Positions 1-8,760 of a stretch of DNA of 64,000 nt are shown here, piece after piece. The notes beneath the pieces were generated by a model that had not been told where the DNA came from, ran no database searches, and was given only the letters and a program-made list of their open reading frames with translations. The stretch spans positions 124,001 through 188,000 of the forward strand of contig JADJRI010000006.1 of assembly GCA_016712275.1 (NCBI GenBank). Reading direction: 5' to 3'. Positions within the stretch are counted from its first letter, which is position 1; each line of letters opens with the position of its first letter. The translations under genes were made by a program, and so were the position numbers. The stretch is from Planctomycetota bacterium (GTDB lineage: Bacteria; Planctomycetota; Phycisphaerae; UBA1845; UTPLA1).

Positions 1-1333
1 GTGTCCGGCGGCACCAACTTTGTTCGTTGCACGGTCGATTCCGTTCTCGACAACAGCGACCCCAGCACCGGCTGGCAAATCGGCGGCTCGCAAACGCTTG
101 CGCCACGCGGTGATTACAACAGCGGCATCAATGGCAACACCAACCCGCCCATGGAGCGCGCGGCGCCCCGGGATTACATGCGCAATCTCACCGGAAGCAT
201 TCAGAATTACATTAATTCGGGTGCCGCTCCGGAATTCAACCGCCTGCCGAAGTGCTTGTACTGAGCTTCATCCTCGACGTGGGTGTCGATACCACGCCCG
301 TGTTGACGGACCCGCTCGACTACCAGCCGACGAGTGGCTTCGATCAGCTCATTCAAGACGACGTTCGGGCGCTCAACATTACGAGCGTTCCTGATTACGG
401 CACGGTCTTTCCTGGCGACGGCGGACGCGTGCCGGCCCGCAATGTGCTTACACTGCCCGCGACCTATAGTGACGGCAGCGTTCAGAATTACCTCGACAGC
501 ACCGGGCGCAGCCACCATTGGTTCCGGCGGGCGACTCTTCCCGCATGAAGATCCAGGGCGACTTCAACGTCGATGGCGATCGCGATCTGGATGACATCGC
601 CCCGATGCTCGCGGCATTACAGAATCCCCGCACATTCGAATCGGCCGATGCGGCGATCAATCCGGGGAACTACATCATTCCGGAAATCCTCGGCGACTTC
701 GACAGCGATGGCAACTTTAACCATCTCGACGTTCGCTACTATGCGGATGGTCTGGCACTTGACGCCGGCTCCTTGAACCGCAAGCAGGGCTTCGTCGAAG
801 CCGACACCGAGTGGGCTGCGCTCACGTCGCCCGGCAACTTCTTCTTCACAGACACGACGAAAGTCCCGTCGGCCACCACGCTCATCACCGGCACCTATGC
901 CGCCGGCGATGCCCGCGGCGACGTGGCCGGCAACACCGTTCTCCGCGGCGCCCAGCCCCGCGGCCAGGACTATGTTGTGAATCACACGGACATCGAATAC
1001 GTCCGCGCGAATTTCTACAGCGGCGCCTGGGGATCGAACCTCGACAACCACTTCGACAAGGATCTCAGCGCCGACATGAACGGCGACATGGTCGTCGATA
1101 ACGCCGACGTGGTCGAAATCGTCGAGAACATTCTCGACACCCAGATGGGCGATCTCGATCTCAATGGCACGATTGATTGCGGCGATCTCACGACGCTCGG
1201 CGTTAACATCGGATTGGCAAGCGGCGCGACTTATGCCCAGGGCGATCTCGACGGCGACGGCAATGTCGATAACGACGACATGGCCATTGCCTGTGCGAAT
1301 TGCCCGACGTGCTCCGGCACCTGCTGCCCTTGA
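1..1333 (+). CDS. Dockerin/EF-hand-type secreted protein, 5' partial, two frameshifts
   Basis: This is the C-terminal part of a secreted protein whose start lies outside the window. Reading begins in frame 1, moves to frame 3 near 252 (AAG/GTG, one G apparently lost) and to frame 2 between about 500 and 540; together the three pieces give one continuous product. The last piece holds several calcium-loop motifs: GDFNVDGDRDLDD near 557-595, GDFDSDGNFNHLD near 692-730, ADMNGDMVVDNADV near 1072-1110, GDLDLNGTIDCGD and GDLDGDGNVDNDD. Paired loops of this kind are type-I dockerin or EF-hand repeats, common at the C-terminus of planctomycete surface proteins. The catalytic or adhesive part is not visible. 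The tail ends in a Cys-rich CANCPTCSGTCCP. A terminator follows 62 nt after the stop. The dockerin call is firm; the role of the whole protein is unknown. Confidence 0.7.
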
Positions 1334-1394
1334 TTCGCTGAATTCGTGAAGTGAGGGGACCGAGGCAAACTCGGACAAATTATTGGATCGAAGA

Positions 1395-1420
1395 GGGTCG
1401 GCCCAGCGCCGGCCCTTTTC
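1395..1420 (+). terminator. Rho-independent terminator after the dockerin-type gene
   Basis: GGGTCGGC (1395-1402) pairs with GCCGGCCC (1408-1415) across a CCAGC loop and is followed by TTTT and a second T-rich stretch. It closes the upstream gene and isolates the arsenic island promoter. Confidence 0.75.
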
Positions 1421-1466
1421 ATTTTTCCGGAATGCGAGCCGATGCAATTGCCCTCCAAAACCTCGG

Positions 1467-1495
1467 TTGACTTTCACAAATGCAGATATTATACT
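1467..1495 (+). promoter_or_regulatory. Sigma70-like promoter of the arsenic operon
   Basis: TTGACT (1467-1472) and TATACT (1490-1495) are separated by exactly 17 nt, a near-consensus housekeeping promoter just before arsR. Transcription would begin near 1502, which argues for translation from the ATG at 1511 rather than the in-frame ATG at 1499. Confidence 0.75.
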
Positions 1496-1500
1496 TGCAT
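1480..1500. promoter_or_regulatory. Candidate ArsR operator overlapping the -10 box
   Basis: ATGCA (1480-1484) and TGCAT (1496-1500) form an inverted repeat with an 11-nt AT-rich centre that includes the -10 box. A repressor bound here would block RNA polymerase, as expected for ArsR/SmtB autoregulation. The half-site sequence itself has not been matched to a known operator. Confidence 0.4.
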
Positions 1501-1510
1501 GGTGACGCAA

Positions 1511-1963
1511 ATGAACAAGAATCAACATTTAACCCCCAAACAGGCCTCCCGCCGCATCGGGCAGATCGATTCGGCCCTCGTGCCCGGCCTCTTCAAGGCC
1601 CTCTGCGATCCGACGCGATCCAGACTTCTCGCCTGCCTGGCCAAGTGCGGCCGCGCATGTTCGGTGGGGGAGGTGGCCGAGTGCTGCAGTGTGGATTTCT
1701 CGGTTGTCTCGCGGCACCTCGCATTGCTGGCGAGAGCCGGCGTGCTGGAATCTCAAAAGCAGGGCCGCACAGTGAACTACATTGTTCGTTACTCAGACAT
1801 CGCCGCATCGCTTCGATCGCTGGCCGATGCATTCGAACAGTGTTGTCCGGCCGATGCATGCAGTGCCGGTGAAGGATGTTGTGCCGCCCCTCAGGCAGAA
1901 CCTGGTACCCGCAATGTGCGGCCTTCGAACGGCAGTAACCTATCTCGACGTGGGAGCAAATAA
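1511..1963 (+). CDS. arsR: ArsR/SmtB-family metalloregulator
   Basis: This is a winged-helix repressor of about 150 residues. The N-terminal half has the family pattern LFKALCDPTRSRLLACLAK, followed by the recognition helix region DFSVVSRHLALLARAGVLES and the wing (KQGRTVNYIVR). Cysteines cluster in KCGRACSVGEVAECC around the helix that binds As(III) in some ArsR lineages. The C-terminal tail is an unusual Cys-rich stretch with CCPADAC and GEGCC, longer than in short ArsR proteins. The start at 1511 is chosen because the promoter -10 box ends at 1495. The stop is 3 nt before arsM, so the two are cotranscribed. It is expected to repress the whole island until As(III) binds. Confidence 0.85.
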   Translation: MNKNQHLTPKQASRRIGQIDSALVPGLFKALCDPTRSRLLACLAKCGRACSVGEVAECCSVDFSVVSRHLALLARAGVLESQKQGRTVNYIVRYSDIAASLRSLADAFEQCCPADACSAGEGCCAAPQAEPGTRNVRPSNGSNLSRRGSK

Positions 1964-1966
1964 GTC

Positions 1967-2861
1967 ATGGAAATCTCAAACATCATCGATTCGAATTCCT
2001 GTTGCACCACAAGTCCGGATTCCGTGCGCGAGAAAGTTCGCGAAGGATACGGGCAGATCGCCCGGAGCGGCCAATCGTCGTGCGAGCCGGCCGGTTCATC
2101 GGGTGGCTGCTGCGGGCCGACGACCTTCACGCCCGAACAACTGGCCGGAGCGATCGGCTATTCGCAGACGGAACTCGGCGCCATGCCCGAATCCGCGAAT
2201 ATGGGTCTTTCGTGCGGCAACCCGACGGCGCTCGCATCGCTGCGCCCGGGCGAAGTCGTGCTCGATCTCGGTGCCGGTGGCGGATTCGATTGCTTCGTGG
2301 CCGGGCCGAAAGTGGGAGTAACCGGCCGCGTGATCGGCGTGGACATGACACCGGACATGCTCGCGAAAGCACGCCGAAACATCGCGACGTATCGCGAAAG
2401 CAGGATTGGACAATGTGGAATTCCGATTGGGTGAAATCGAGAATTTGCCGGTGGCCGATGCGAGCGTCGATGTCGTCATATCCAATTGCGTGCTCAATCT
2501 GTCGCCGGATAAGCCGCGCGTCTGGCGCGAAATCGCCCGCGTCTTGAAGCCGGGCGGCCGCGTCGCTGTTTCAGACCTTGCTTTGCTTCAACCATTGCCC
2601 GATTCGGTGAAACAAAGCGTTGAAGCCCTGATTGGTTGCGTTGCAGGCGCGGTGCTGGTGGAAGACACCCGCGCAATGGCAGTGGCATCAGGACTGACGG
2701 ATATCAAGTTGACACCCAAGGGCGGCTATATCGACGCCATGATGGATTGGCAGGACCCGCTCTACCGCGAAATCGTCGCGAGCATTCCAAAGGGATCAAA
2801 ACCGAGCGATTACATCACGAGTCTGGACGTTGCGGCGAGAAAACCATGCGATAACCGCTGA
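1967..2861 (+). CDS. arsM: Arsenite S-adenosylmethionine methyltransferase (one frameshift)
   Basis: ArsM methylates As(III) with SAM. The SAM-binding motif VLDLGAGGGFDCFVAG lies near 2260-2305, and the downstream SNCVLNLSPDK and LKPGGRVAVSDL blocks are typical of the family. Conserved arsenic-binding cysteines are visible in NMGLSCGNP and ALIGCVAGA, and extra pairs occur at the N-terminus (NSCCTT, GGCCGP). The first part reads in frame 2 and the second in frame 3; the switch near 2395-2405 fits one extra base, restoring the expected KAGLDNVEFRLGE join. About 297 residues when repaired, a normal length. It starts 3 nt after arsR and is followed by acr3. The frameshift is probably sequence error; a decayed gene is the alternative. 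Confidence 0.88.
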
Positions 2862-2953
2862 TCGAAGCGTCGTGTTCGACGCCAAGGCGTGTAAGGGGAT
2901 TCCCCGAGGCGGAGGCAATTTTTCACGGCAATACTTGTTTGGAACATTTCGTC

Positions 2954-4098
2954 ATGACCCCTATCGTCGCCACCGGTTCCTGCGATCCATGCCGCCCGAC
3001 AATATCAGGTCGGTTGAGCTTTCTTGACCGCTATCTCACCGTTTGGATCTTCCTTGCGATGGCGGCCGGGGTGGCAATGGGTCGTTTTGTGCCCGGCATG
3101 CGTGATGCAATCGACGGGGTTACGGTCGGCACCACCAACATCCCCATTGCAATCGGGCTCATCCTCATGATGTACCCGCCATTGGCAAAAGTGCGTTACG
3201 AAGAACTTCCGAAGATCTTCCGCGACTGGAAAGTGCTTTTGCTCTCGCTCATCCAAAATTGGATTGTCGGGCCGATGCTCATGTTCGCGCTTGCAGCGAT
3301 CTTTCTGCATGACAAGCCCGAGTACATGCTTGGCCTCATCATGGTGGGCCTGGCCCGTTGCATCGCGATGGTGCTCGTCTGGAACGACTTGGCCAAAGGC
3401 AGCGCGGAGTATGCGGCCGGTCTGGTGGCATTCAATAGCATTTTTCAGGTGCTGTTCTTTGGTGTTTACGCATGGGTCTTTATGACATGGCTTCCGCCGC
3501 TCATTGGCCTCAGCGGCGTAGTGGTCGATGTCAGCATGGCCAGCATCTTCAAGAGTGTGCTCATCTACCTCGGCATTCCATTTTTTGCCGGCATGCTCAC
3601 TCGTTTCATTCTGAGGCCGCTCAAAGGCGACGCGTGGTATACGCAGGAGTTCTTGCGTCGCATCTCGCCCATCACGCTCATCGCACTGTTGTTCACGATC
3701 GTCGTGATGTTCAGTCTTCAGGGCAACCGCATCGTGGAAGTGCCGCTGGACATTCTTCGGATCGCCGTGCCGCTGGTGCTTTATTTCGTGATCATGTTCT
3801 TCGCGTCCTTCTTCATGGCCCAGGCGTGGGCGCGGACTACGAGCGATCGGCCACGCTCGCGTTCACGGCCACCGGAAACAACTTCGAACTGGCGATTGCC
3901 GTGGCGATCTCGGTCTTTGGCATCACCTCGGGCACGGCCTTTGCCACAGTGATCGGCCCGCTGGTTGAAGTGCCTGTGCTGATCGGTCTGGTGAGTGTGT
4001 CGCTATGGCTGGGGCGGCGACTTTTCAGCTCGGATAGGGGTGATCGTGGCAGGTTGGAACCCGCGCCTCAAACACATTTCACGGAACGCCCATCATGA
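2954..4098 (+). CDS. acr3: ACR3-family arsenite efflux permease (one frameshift)
   Basis: This inner-membrane carrier (about 381 residues, ten predicted helices) exports As(III) using the proton gradient. The diagnostic TM4 motif GLARCIAMVLVWNDLAKG is present, with the essential Cys near residue 136. The equally diagnostic GADYERSATLAFTA and NNFELAIAVAISVFGI blocks lie after a switch from frame 2 to frame 1 near 3828; one missing G in TGGGCGC restores AQAWGADYERS. The N-terminus carries an extra SCDPCRP motif before TM1. Start is the ATG at 2954, following a 92-nt gap after arsM with no terminator. It is the main efflux route of the island. Confidence 0.9.
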
Positions 4099-4177
4099 AT
4101 GCGACGCGGAGTCAATTTTACAAGGTGGGCCAAGTTTCTCGTCGAGAAACAAACGCCTCACTTCAACGGAGAAAAGT

Positions 4178-5050
4178 ATGAACCGGAATTCGATGAGTCA
4201 ATTTTGTCTTTGTGGATTCGCATGTTGCATGGCAGTGGGAACTACCATGGCGCAGACCGGCGCACCCGCGAAGCCCAAGGAAACCGCGGAAGTTGCGTTG
4301 ACACAACAACGACCAGCGACCGCGGCCGAAACCGCGATACAACGTGCGGCCGATGCCAATAAGTACATCTTTTTGTTCTTCTTCCGCGCCACCGACGATG
4401 CGACGAAGGTTGCTCGCACGACACTGGACGCGGAATTGCTAAAGCTCGCCGATCGCGCGACGACCACGGCCGTGAACATCAGCGACGCGCAAGAGAAGGA
4501 ATTGGTGAAGAAATACGGACTTGATCGAGCGCCCATGCCGCTTGTGCTGGCGGTTTCGCCGCTGGGGGCGGTAACGCGTAGTTTCCCCGGCAAATTCACC
4601 GAGGCCGATTTGCTGACGGCATTTGTCAGCGTCGGCATGGAGAAATGCCTCAAGGGATTGCAGGATCGCAAGATAGTAACCATCTGTGTCCAGAATGAAG
4701 AAACTGAACAAAACGCTGGTGCAATGAAGGGAGTCAACGAGCTTGTGACGGACAAGGAATTTGCCGGCACGATTCAGATTGTCACCATTGATCCTGCCGA
4801 CAAAAATGAACTGAGCCTGCTGAAGCAGTTCAAGGTCGATCCGAAAACGAAAGTGGCAGAAACCGTGCTATTGGCTCCGCCCGGAACGGTGGTCGGCAAC
4901 TTCGTGGGCGACACCACAAAGGAAGTCCTCGTCGCAGCAGTAAAATCAGCCGCAAAGGGATGCGACCCGAAGAGCGGCTGCTGCCCGCCGAAAGCGCCAA
5001 CCGCCGGCGCTCCCGCACCCAAGACCGATGTCGTCGAGAATAAGTCGTAA
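4178..5050 (+). CDS. Secreted thioredoxin-fold protein of the arsenic island, Cys-rich tail
   Basis: The protein has 290 residues. The N-terminus (MNRNSMSQFCLCGFACCMAV... ending near MAQ) is a signal sequence with several cysteines. The body looks like two successive thioredoxin-like folds: NKYIFLFFFRATDDATK...APMPLVLAVSPLGAV, then RKIVTICVQNEE...VAETVLLAPPGTVVG. Neither half keeps the CxxC redox site. The C-terminus ends in CDPKSGCCPPK followed by a Pro/Ala-rich tail. The start at 4178 follows an ACGGAG ribosome site, and the next gene starts 17 nt after the stop. I infer a periplasmic partner of the FtsX permease or an arsenite-thiol carrier. No named family was recognised with certainty. 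Confidence 0.65.
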   Translation: MNRNSMSQFCLCGFACCMAVGTTMAQTGAPAKPKETAEVALTQQRPATAAETAIQRAADANKYIFLFFFRATDDATKVARTTLDAELLKLADRATTTAVNISDAQEKELVKKYGLDRAPMPLVLAVSPLGAVTRSFPGKFTEADLLTAFVSVGMEKCLKGLQDRKIVTICVQNEETEQNAGAMKGVNELVTDKEFAGTIQIVTIDPADKNELSLLKQFKVDPKTKVAETVLLAPPGTVVGNFVGDTTKEVLVAAVKSAAKGCDPKSGCCPPKAPTAGAPAPKTDVVENKS

Positions 5051-5066
5051 CGGTGAGGACACTTCA

Positions 5067-6290
5067 ATGAAACTGACCACACTCGTGTGGCGCGAAATGT
5101 TCGAGCGAAAGAACTAGCTCACCACGAGCTTTCTGGCGATCATGCTCGGGATTGCTGTTGTCGTCTCCATCAAGAATATCACGTTCTATTCCGAAAAGGC
5201 CGTCGCCCTGCAGTTGGATGCATTGGGCGCGAACGTTTTGGTTCTGCCGAAGTCTGTCACGCTTCAGGATTATTACAGCGCCGACATGCAGAATGACGAG
5301 TTTCCCGAGGAATATGTGCTGCGGCTGGCAATGTCCGACATTCAGGGGCTCGACAATCTTTCTCCAAAGTTGTCGGTTCCCGTCAAACTGAGTGACCGCA
5401 GTTTCACGCTGACCGGCATCCTGCCGAAGAGCGAATTTCAGGCGAAGGCGATGTGGTCCGGCGCGGGCATCTTTTCGCGGCCGGCCGAGGGTTGCGGCAC
5501 CGTCGCCGATGTGCCCGGTGCCTTTCGACCGGCAGCCAAGGAGACGCTGGTTCGACAACGCGTGATCGAGGACTTAAGCGATACGGAAGCGCTGATTGGC
5601 GCGGATGTGGCCGCGATTCTCAATGTGAAAGAAGGTGAGGGACTCGATGTGCTGGGCCGCAAGTTTTCGGTAACGGCTGTCCTCCCCGAAACCGGAACGG
5701 TGGACGACTCCCGCATCTTCGCCCATCTCCATGCGGTCCAGGAACTGGCCGGAAAAGGCCCGGTGATCAATGCGATTGAAATCGTCGGCTGCTGCAAGGA
5801 AATTTCCGGCGGACTCGTGGAAAAGATCAACAAGTTGCTACCCGACGCGAAAGTCGTCACGGTTACGCAAGTCGTGGATACCCAGGTCAAGACCAACGGG
5901 ATGATGACACAGCTGTCGCAGATCTTTCTGGCCATCATCGTATTGGTCGGCGGTGCCAGCATTGCGAACTACATGTACGCAAACGTCTTCGAGCGGCGTC
6001 GGGAGATCGGCACACTTATGGCACTGGGCGCGGGGTCCGGACTGATACTGCGCATGTTCCTGCTCAAGGCACTGATACTCGGCGTGGCCGGCGGAATCGC
6101 GGGATACATCGTTGGAACCGTACTGGCCGTTACGCTCGGTCCGCGGCTTGCCGGCATCGTTGTGGTGCCCATGCCGATGTTGTTGATATGGGCGCTTGGC
6201 ATTTCAGTCCTGATCGCGCTGATCGCGAGCTATCTCCCGGCCCGGCGGGCAGCACGCCTCGACCCGTGTGCGACGCTGCAAGAGGTATGA
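5067..6290 (+). CDS. FtsX/MacB-type ABC permease with an in-frame amber codon
   Basis: The product is about 407 residues with one N-terminal helix, a large extracytoplasmic domain (about 40-285) and three C-terminal helices (LVGGASIANYMYANVFERRREIGTLMA is the typical FtsX core). The natural start is ATG 5067 (MKLTTLVWREMFERKN), but codon 17 is TAG at 5115-5117. The next in-frame ATG at 5142 lies inside helix 1 and would spoil it. A single CAG-to-TAG change explains the break. The outer domain contains a VGCCKEIS motif near residue 240, fitting the cysteine theme of the island. The ATPase gene follows 6 nt later. It should form a LolCD/MacB-like mechanotransmission transporter rather than a simple pore. 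The substrate is unknown. Confidence 0.8.
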
Positions 6291-6296
6291 GGAATC

Positions 6297-6965
6297 ATGC
6301 GTTTTGAGAATGTTTCGAAAGGCTACAAGCACCGCGGACAGCTCGTGACCGCGCTGGACGACGCGTCCCTGGAGATTACGCCCGGCGATTATGTCGCGAT
6401 CGTCGGCCCAAGTGGGAGCGGAAAGAGCACCCTGCTGCTCATGCTCGGTGGCATGCTTTCACCATCCAGCGGTCGCGTCTTCTTGAATGGACGTTCGTTG
6501 TACGAATTGTCGCCGAATCAGCGTGCCGAGGTCCGTAGACAAAAAGTGGGCTTCGTCTTTCAAACGTTCAACCTTGTTCCTTATTTGACTGCGCTGGAAA
6601 ACGTGCAGATTCCACTGTATTTGGCGGAACTGTCGCAGGTCAAACAGCGTGAACGCGCGACCGGCCTGCTCGCAAGGGTTGGCCTCGGCGACCGGCTCGA
6701 TCACAAGCCGACTGAACTCAGCGTCGGCCAACAGCAGCGTGTTGCACTGGCGCGGGTTCTCGCCAACGATCCCGAAATTATCCTCGCCGATGAGCCGACC
6801 GGCAACCTGGACCCGGAGACGAGCGCGCAGATATTGGATTTGCTCGATGAGTTGAACCGTGAGGGCAGGACCATCGTGATGGTCACGCATGACCCGCGCG
6901 CTGCCTCGCGCGCCAAACGCACGCTCACGCTGAAAGCGGGACGGATTTCGTCGACGTCAAATTGA
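6297..6965 (+). CDS. LolD/MacB-type ABC transporter ATPase
   Basis: The 222-residue ATPase has Walker A GPSGSGKST, a Q-loop in VGFVFQTFNLVPYLTALENV, the signature LSVGQQQRVALARVLA, Walker B IILADEPTGNLD and the H-loop VMVTHD. These features place it in the LolD/FtsE/MacB group that powers FtsX-type permeases. It starts 6 nt after the permease gene and is clearly its partner. Position between acr3 and the arsenate reductase ties the transporter to arsenic stress. Confidence 0.92.
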   Translation: MRFENVSKGYKHRGQLVTALDDASLEITPGDYVAIVGPSGSGKSTLLLMLGGMLSPSSGRVFLNGRSLYELSPNQRAEVRRQKVGFVFQTFNLVPYLTALENVQIPLYLAELSQVKQRERATGLLARVGLGDRLDHKPTELSVGQQQRVALARVLANDPEIILADEPTGNLDPETSAQILDLLDELNREGRTIVMVTHDPRAASRAKRTLTLKAGRISSTSN

Positions 6966-7004
6966 CGTCTGCCCTGTGTTTGGGCATGACTGAAAGGAAA
7001 TACT

Positions 7005-7592
7005 TTGAAACATACTTCTCTGACCTCCAAGTGTGCCGGCCTGGTGTGTTGTGGTGCCGTCGCAGGTCTGTCTCTTGCCGGCTGCGCCAGTCCCGCGCAG
7101 AACAAGACGATCGTGATTCGTTGGCAACGGCTCGTGGATGACAAGGGAGATACATGCGACCGATGCGGCAATACTGAGCAAGCGGTCGAGGAGGCCAGGC
7201 GGCTGTTGACCGCATCGCTAAAGCCGCTCGGCATGCGTGTGCAGGTTGTCAAGACTTCGCTCACCGAAGAGCAGTTCAAGCATGCGCCAAGCGAGTCCAA
7301 TCGCATTTGGATCGGCGATGCTTCTTTGGACAAGATTCTCGACGCAAAGACGGGCGACAGTCCGTGCTGCGGCAGTTGCGGCGATAGCAATTGCCGCACG
7401 ATGGTCGTTGACGGCCAGACGTACGAAGCGATTCCACCCGAACTCATCGTACGTGCGGGATTGCGTGTGGCCGCCGATCTCGTGCAGCCCGCATCACCCG
7501 CCAAGAATTGCTGTCCCTCGGGTTATTCGCCAACAAGGACCAGTGATCCGAACCTGCAACCGATGCCTTGGCTGTCGCAAGGCGGGAAGTAG
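7005..7592 (+). CDS. DUF2703-family lipoprotein, cysteine-rich
   Basis: The protein starts at a TTG preceded by AAGGAAA. Its N-terminus is a lipoprotein signal with lipobox LSLAGC. The rest matches the DUF2703 pattern: IVIRWQRLVDDKGDTCDRCG, then SNRIWIGDASLDKIL, a Cys cluster GDSPCCGSCGDSNCRT, and QTYEAIPPELIVRAG. A further CC lies in KNCCPSGY near the tail. DUF2703 has no assigned function known to me, but it is seen as a small cytosolic protein elsewhere; here it is exported and lipid-anchored. With eight or more cysteines it is a good candidate for binding As(III) outside the inner membrane. It lies 39 nt after the ABC ATPase. Confidence 0.8.
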   Translation: MKHTSLTSKCAGLVCCGAVAGLSLAGCASPAQNKTIVIRWQRLVDDKGDTCDRCGNTEQAVEEARRLLTASLKPLGMRVQVVKTSLTEEQFKHAPSESNRIWIGDASLDKILDAKTGDSPCCGSCGDSNCRTMVVDGQTYEAIPPELIVRAGLRVAADLVQPASPAKNCCPSGYSPTRTSDPNLQPMPWLSQGGK

Positions 7593-7694
7593 CATCCGCA
7601 TTGACAGGCAAAGTGCTCAACGCCGCCGCCAACAGTCGAAGGGTCGGCCGCATCGATGTCATTGTTGAAAACAGCACAATAGGAAATAAAAAAA

Positions 7695-8318
7695 GTGTAT
7701 AAAGACGTTGGTATTTATCTGGCTGCCCGGCAATTAGAGTTCGGCGATATTCCGGCCGAACATCGGGCGTCGCTGGCGAAAATCGCGAACTTTGTGAAGG
7801 ACCAGTATCAAGAAAAACTGCCCGCCCGCTTGCTTTTCGTCTGCACCCATAACTCGCGTCGCAGCCACCTGGCGCAAATCTGGACGGCCGCAGCGGCTTC
7901 GTATTATCAATTGCCGATTCCATTGGTCTATTCGGGCGGCACTGAATCCACCGCATTCAACCCACGTGCGGTTGCGGTACTTGAACGGACCGGCATGAAA
8001 ATCCAGAAGACGACGGGAGACGAAAACCCGATTTATCATGTTCGATTTTCCGACGATGGTTCCGTCATCACCGCATTCTCAAAAGTGATCAACCAGGCCC
8101 CAAATCCCAAGAAAGACTTTTGCGCCGTCATGGTTTGCGATTCAGCTGACAAGTCATGCCCTTCGGTTTCCGGTGCAATCGCACGTGTTGCCCTGCCTTA
8201 TGTTGATCCGAAACAATCGGACGATACGCCGGACGAATCTCGCACCTACGACGAGCGATCTCGACAAATTGCCCGCGAAATGCTCTATGTCATGTCGCTG
8301 GTTCGAGCCGCAAATTAG
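7695..8318 (+). CDS. arsC: Arsenate reductase, thioredoxin-coupled (LMW-PTP fold) type
   Basis: The protein reduces As(V) to As(III) for efflux. The P-loop CTHNSRRS (Cys50) is the CX5R active site of the low-molecular-weight phosphatase fold. The relay cysteines are conserved as CDSADKSC (Cys148 and Cys155), the same CX6C spacing as in pI258-type ArsC, which sends electrons to thioredoxin. LPYVDPKQSDD resembles the family's catalytic Asp region. At 207 residues it is longer than the usual 130-140: there is an N-terminal extension of about 45 residues and an insert before the relay cysteines. The GTG start follows AGGAA. Regulatory LMW phosphatase activity is less likely given the relay cysteines. 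A strong hairpin follows downstream. Confidence 0.82.
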   Translation: MYKDVGIYLAARQLEFGDIPAEHRASLAKIANFVKDQYQEKLPARLLFVCTHNSRRSHLAQIWTAAAASYYQLPIPLVYSGGTESTAFNPRAVAVLERTGMKIQKTTGDENPIYHVRFSDDGSVITAFSKVINQAPNPKKDFCAVMVCDSADKSCPSVSGAIARVALPYVDPKQSDDTPDESRTYDERSRQIAREMLYVMSLVRAAN

Positions 8319-8499
8319 TTATTCCATTGCCGGCATGCCGAAAGAAATCCGCAATTTTTTTTCTTCATGCGTCCAATTCAACGATTCAACGACGGAAATC
8401 TTGATAGCCGGCAGGCAATCGGAGTTCGTCTACTCCTGAGTCAGATTCTGATCGTGTTCGCTCGCCGCGCGGGGCGGCGAACGAACAGTTTTGGTTTCG

Positions 8500-8538
8500 G
8501 TCGAGTAACTGCCGCACCGCTCGCGGCAGTTGCTCGAC
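8500..8538 (+). terminator. Terminator of the arsenic island
   Basis: A 16-bp stem (8500-8515 with 8523-8538, one G-T pair) with a 7-nt loop is followed by TTTCTT. It is the strongest hairpin between arsC and manA and marks the end of the operon. The spacer from 8319 to 8760 otherwise holds only this and the next hairpin. Confidence 0.7.
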
Positions 8539-8595
8539 TTTCTTGAGGCGCCGGTGGAATGACCGTGACACGAAATTATGTGTAAAAAGGAGAAA

Positions 8596-8626
8596 CGCCG
8601 GGAGCTTAAGGGGAGGCTGCCCGGCG
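8596..8626 (-). terminator. Terminator of manA
   Basis: CGCCGGG (8596-8602) pairs with CCCGGCG (8620-8626). On the minus strand the stem is followed by TTTCTCCTTTTT, which fits termination of manA, whose stop is about 135 nt upstream on that strand. Confidence 0.55.
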
Positions 8627-8760
8627 CTTTCCGGAGGGGGAATAGGTGTTTTAGGTAAACGTAGTTCTAACAGTTTTTAATGATGATTGCATGGGGGTTT
8701 TATCCCTATTTTGCAATTTGGCTTCGTAGGAGTGACACACAGTTGTCGCACTGGGGGTGT

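Noticed and set aside
8319..8760. Extension of arsC past its TAG
   Set aside because: The read-through is low-complexity and crosses the terminator hairpin.
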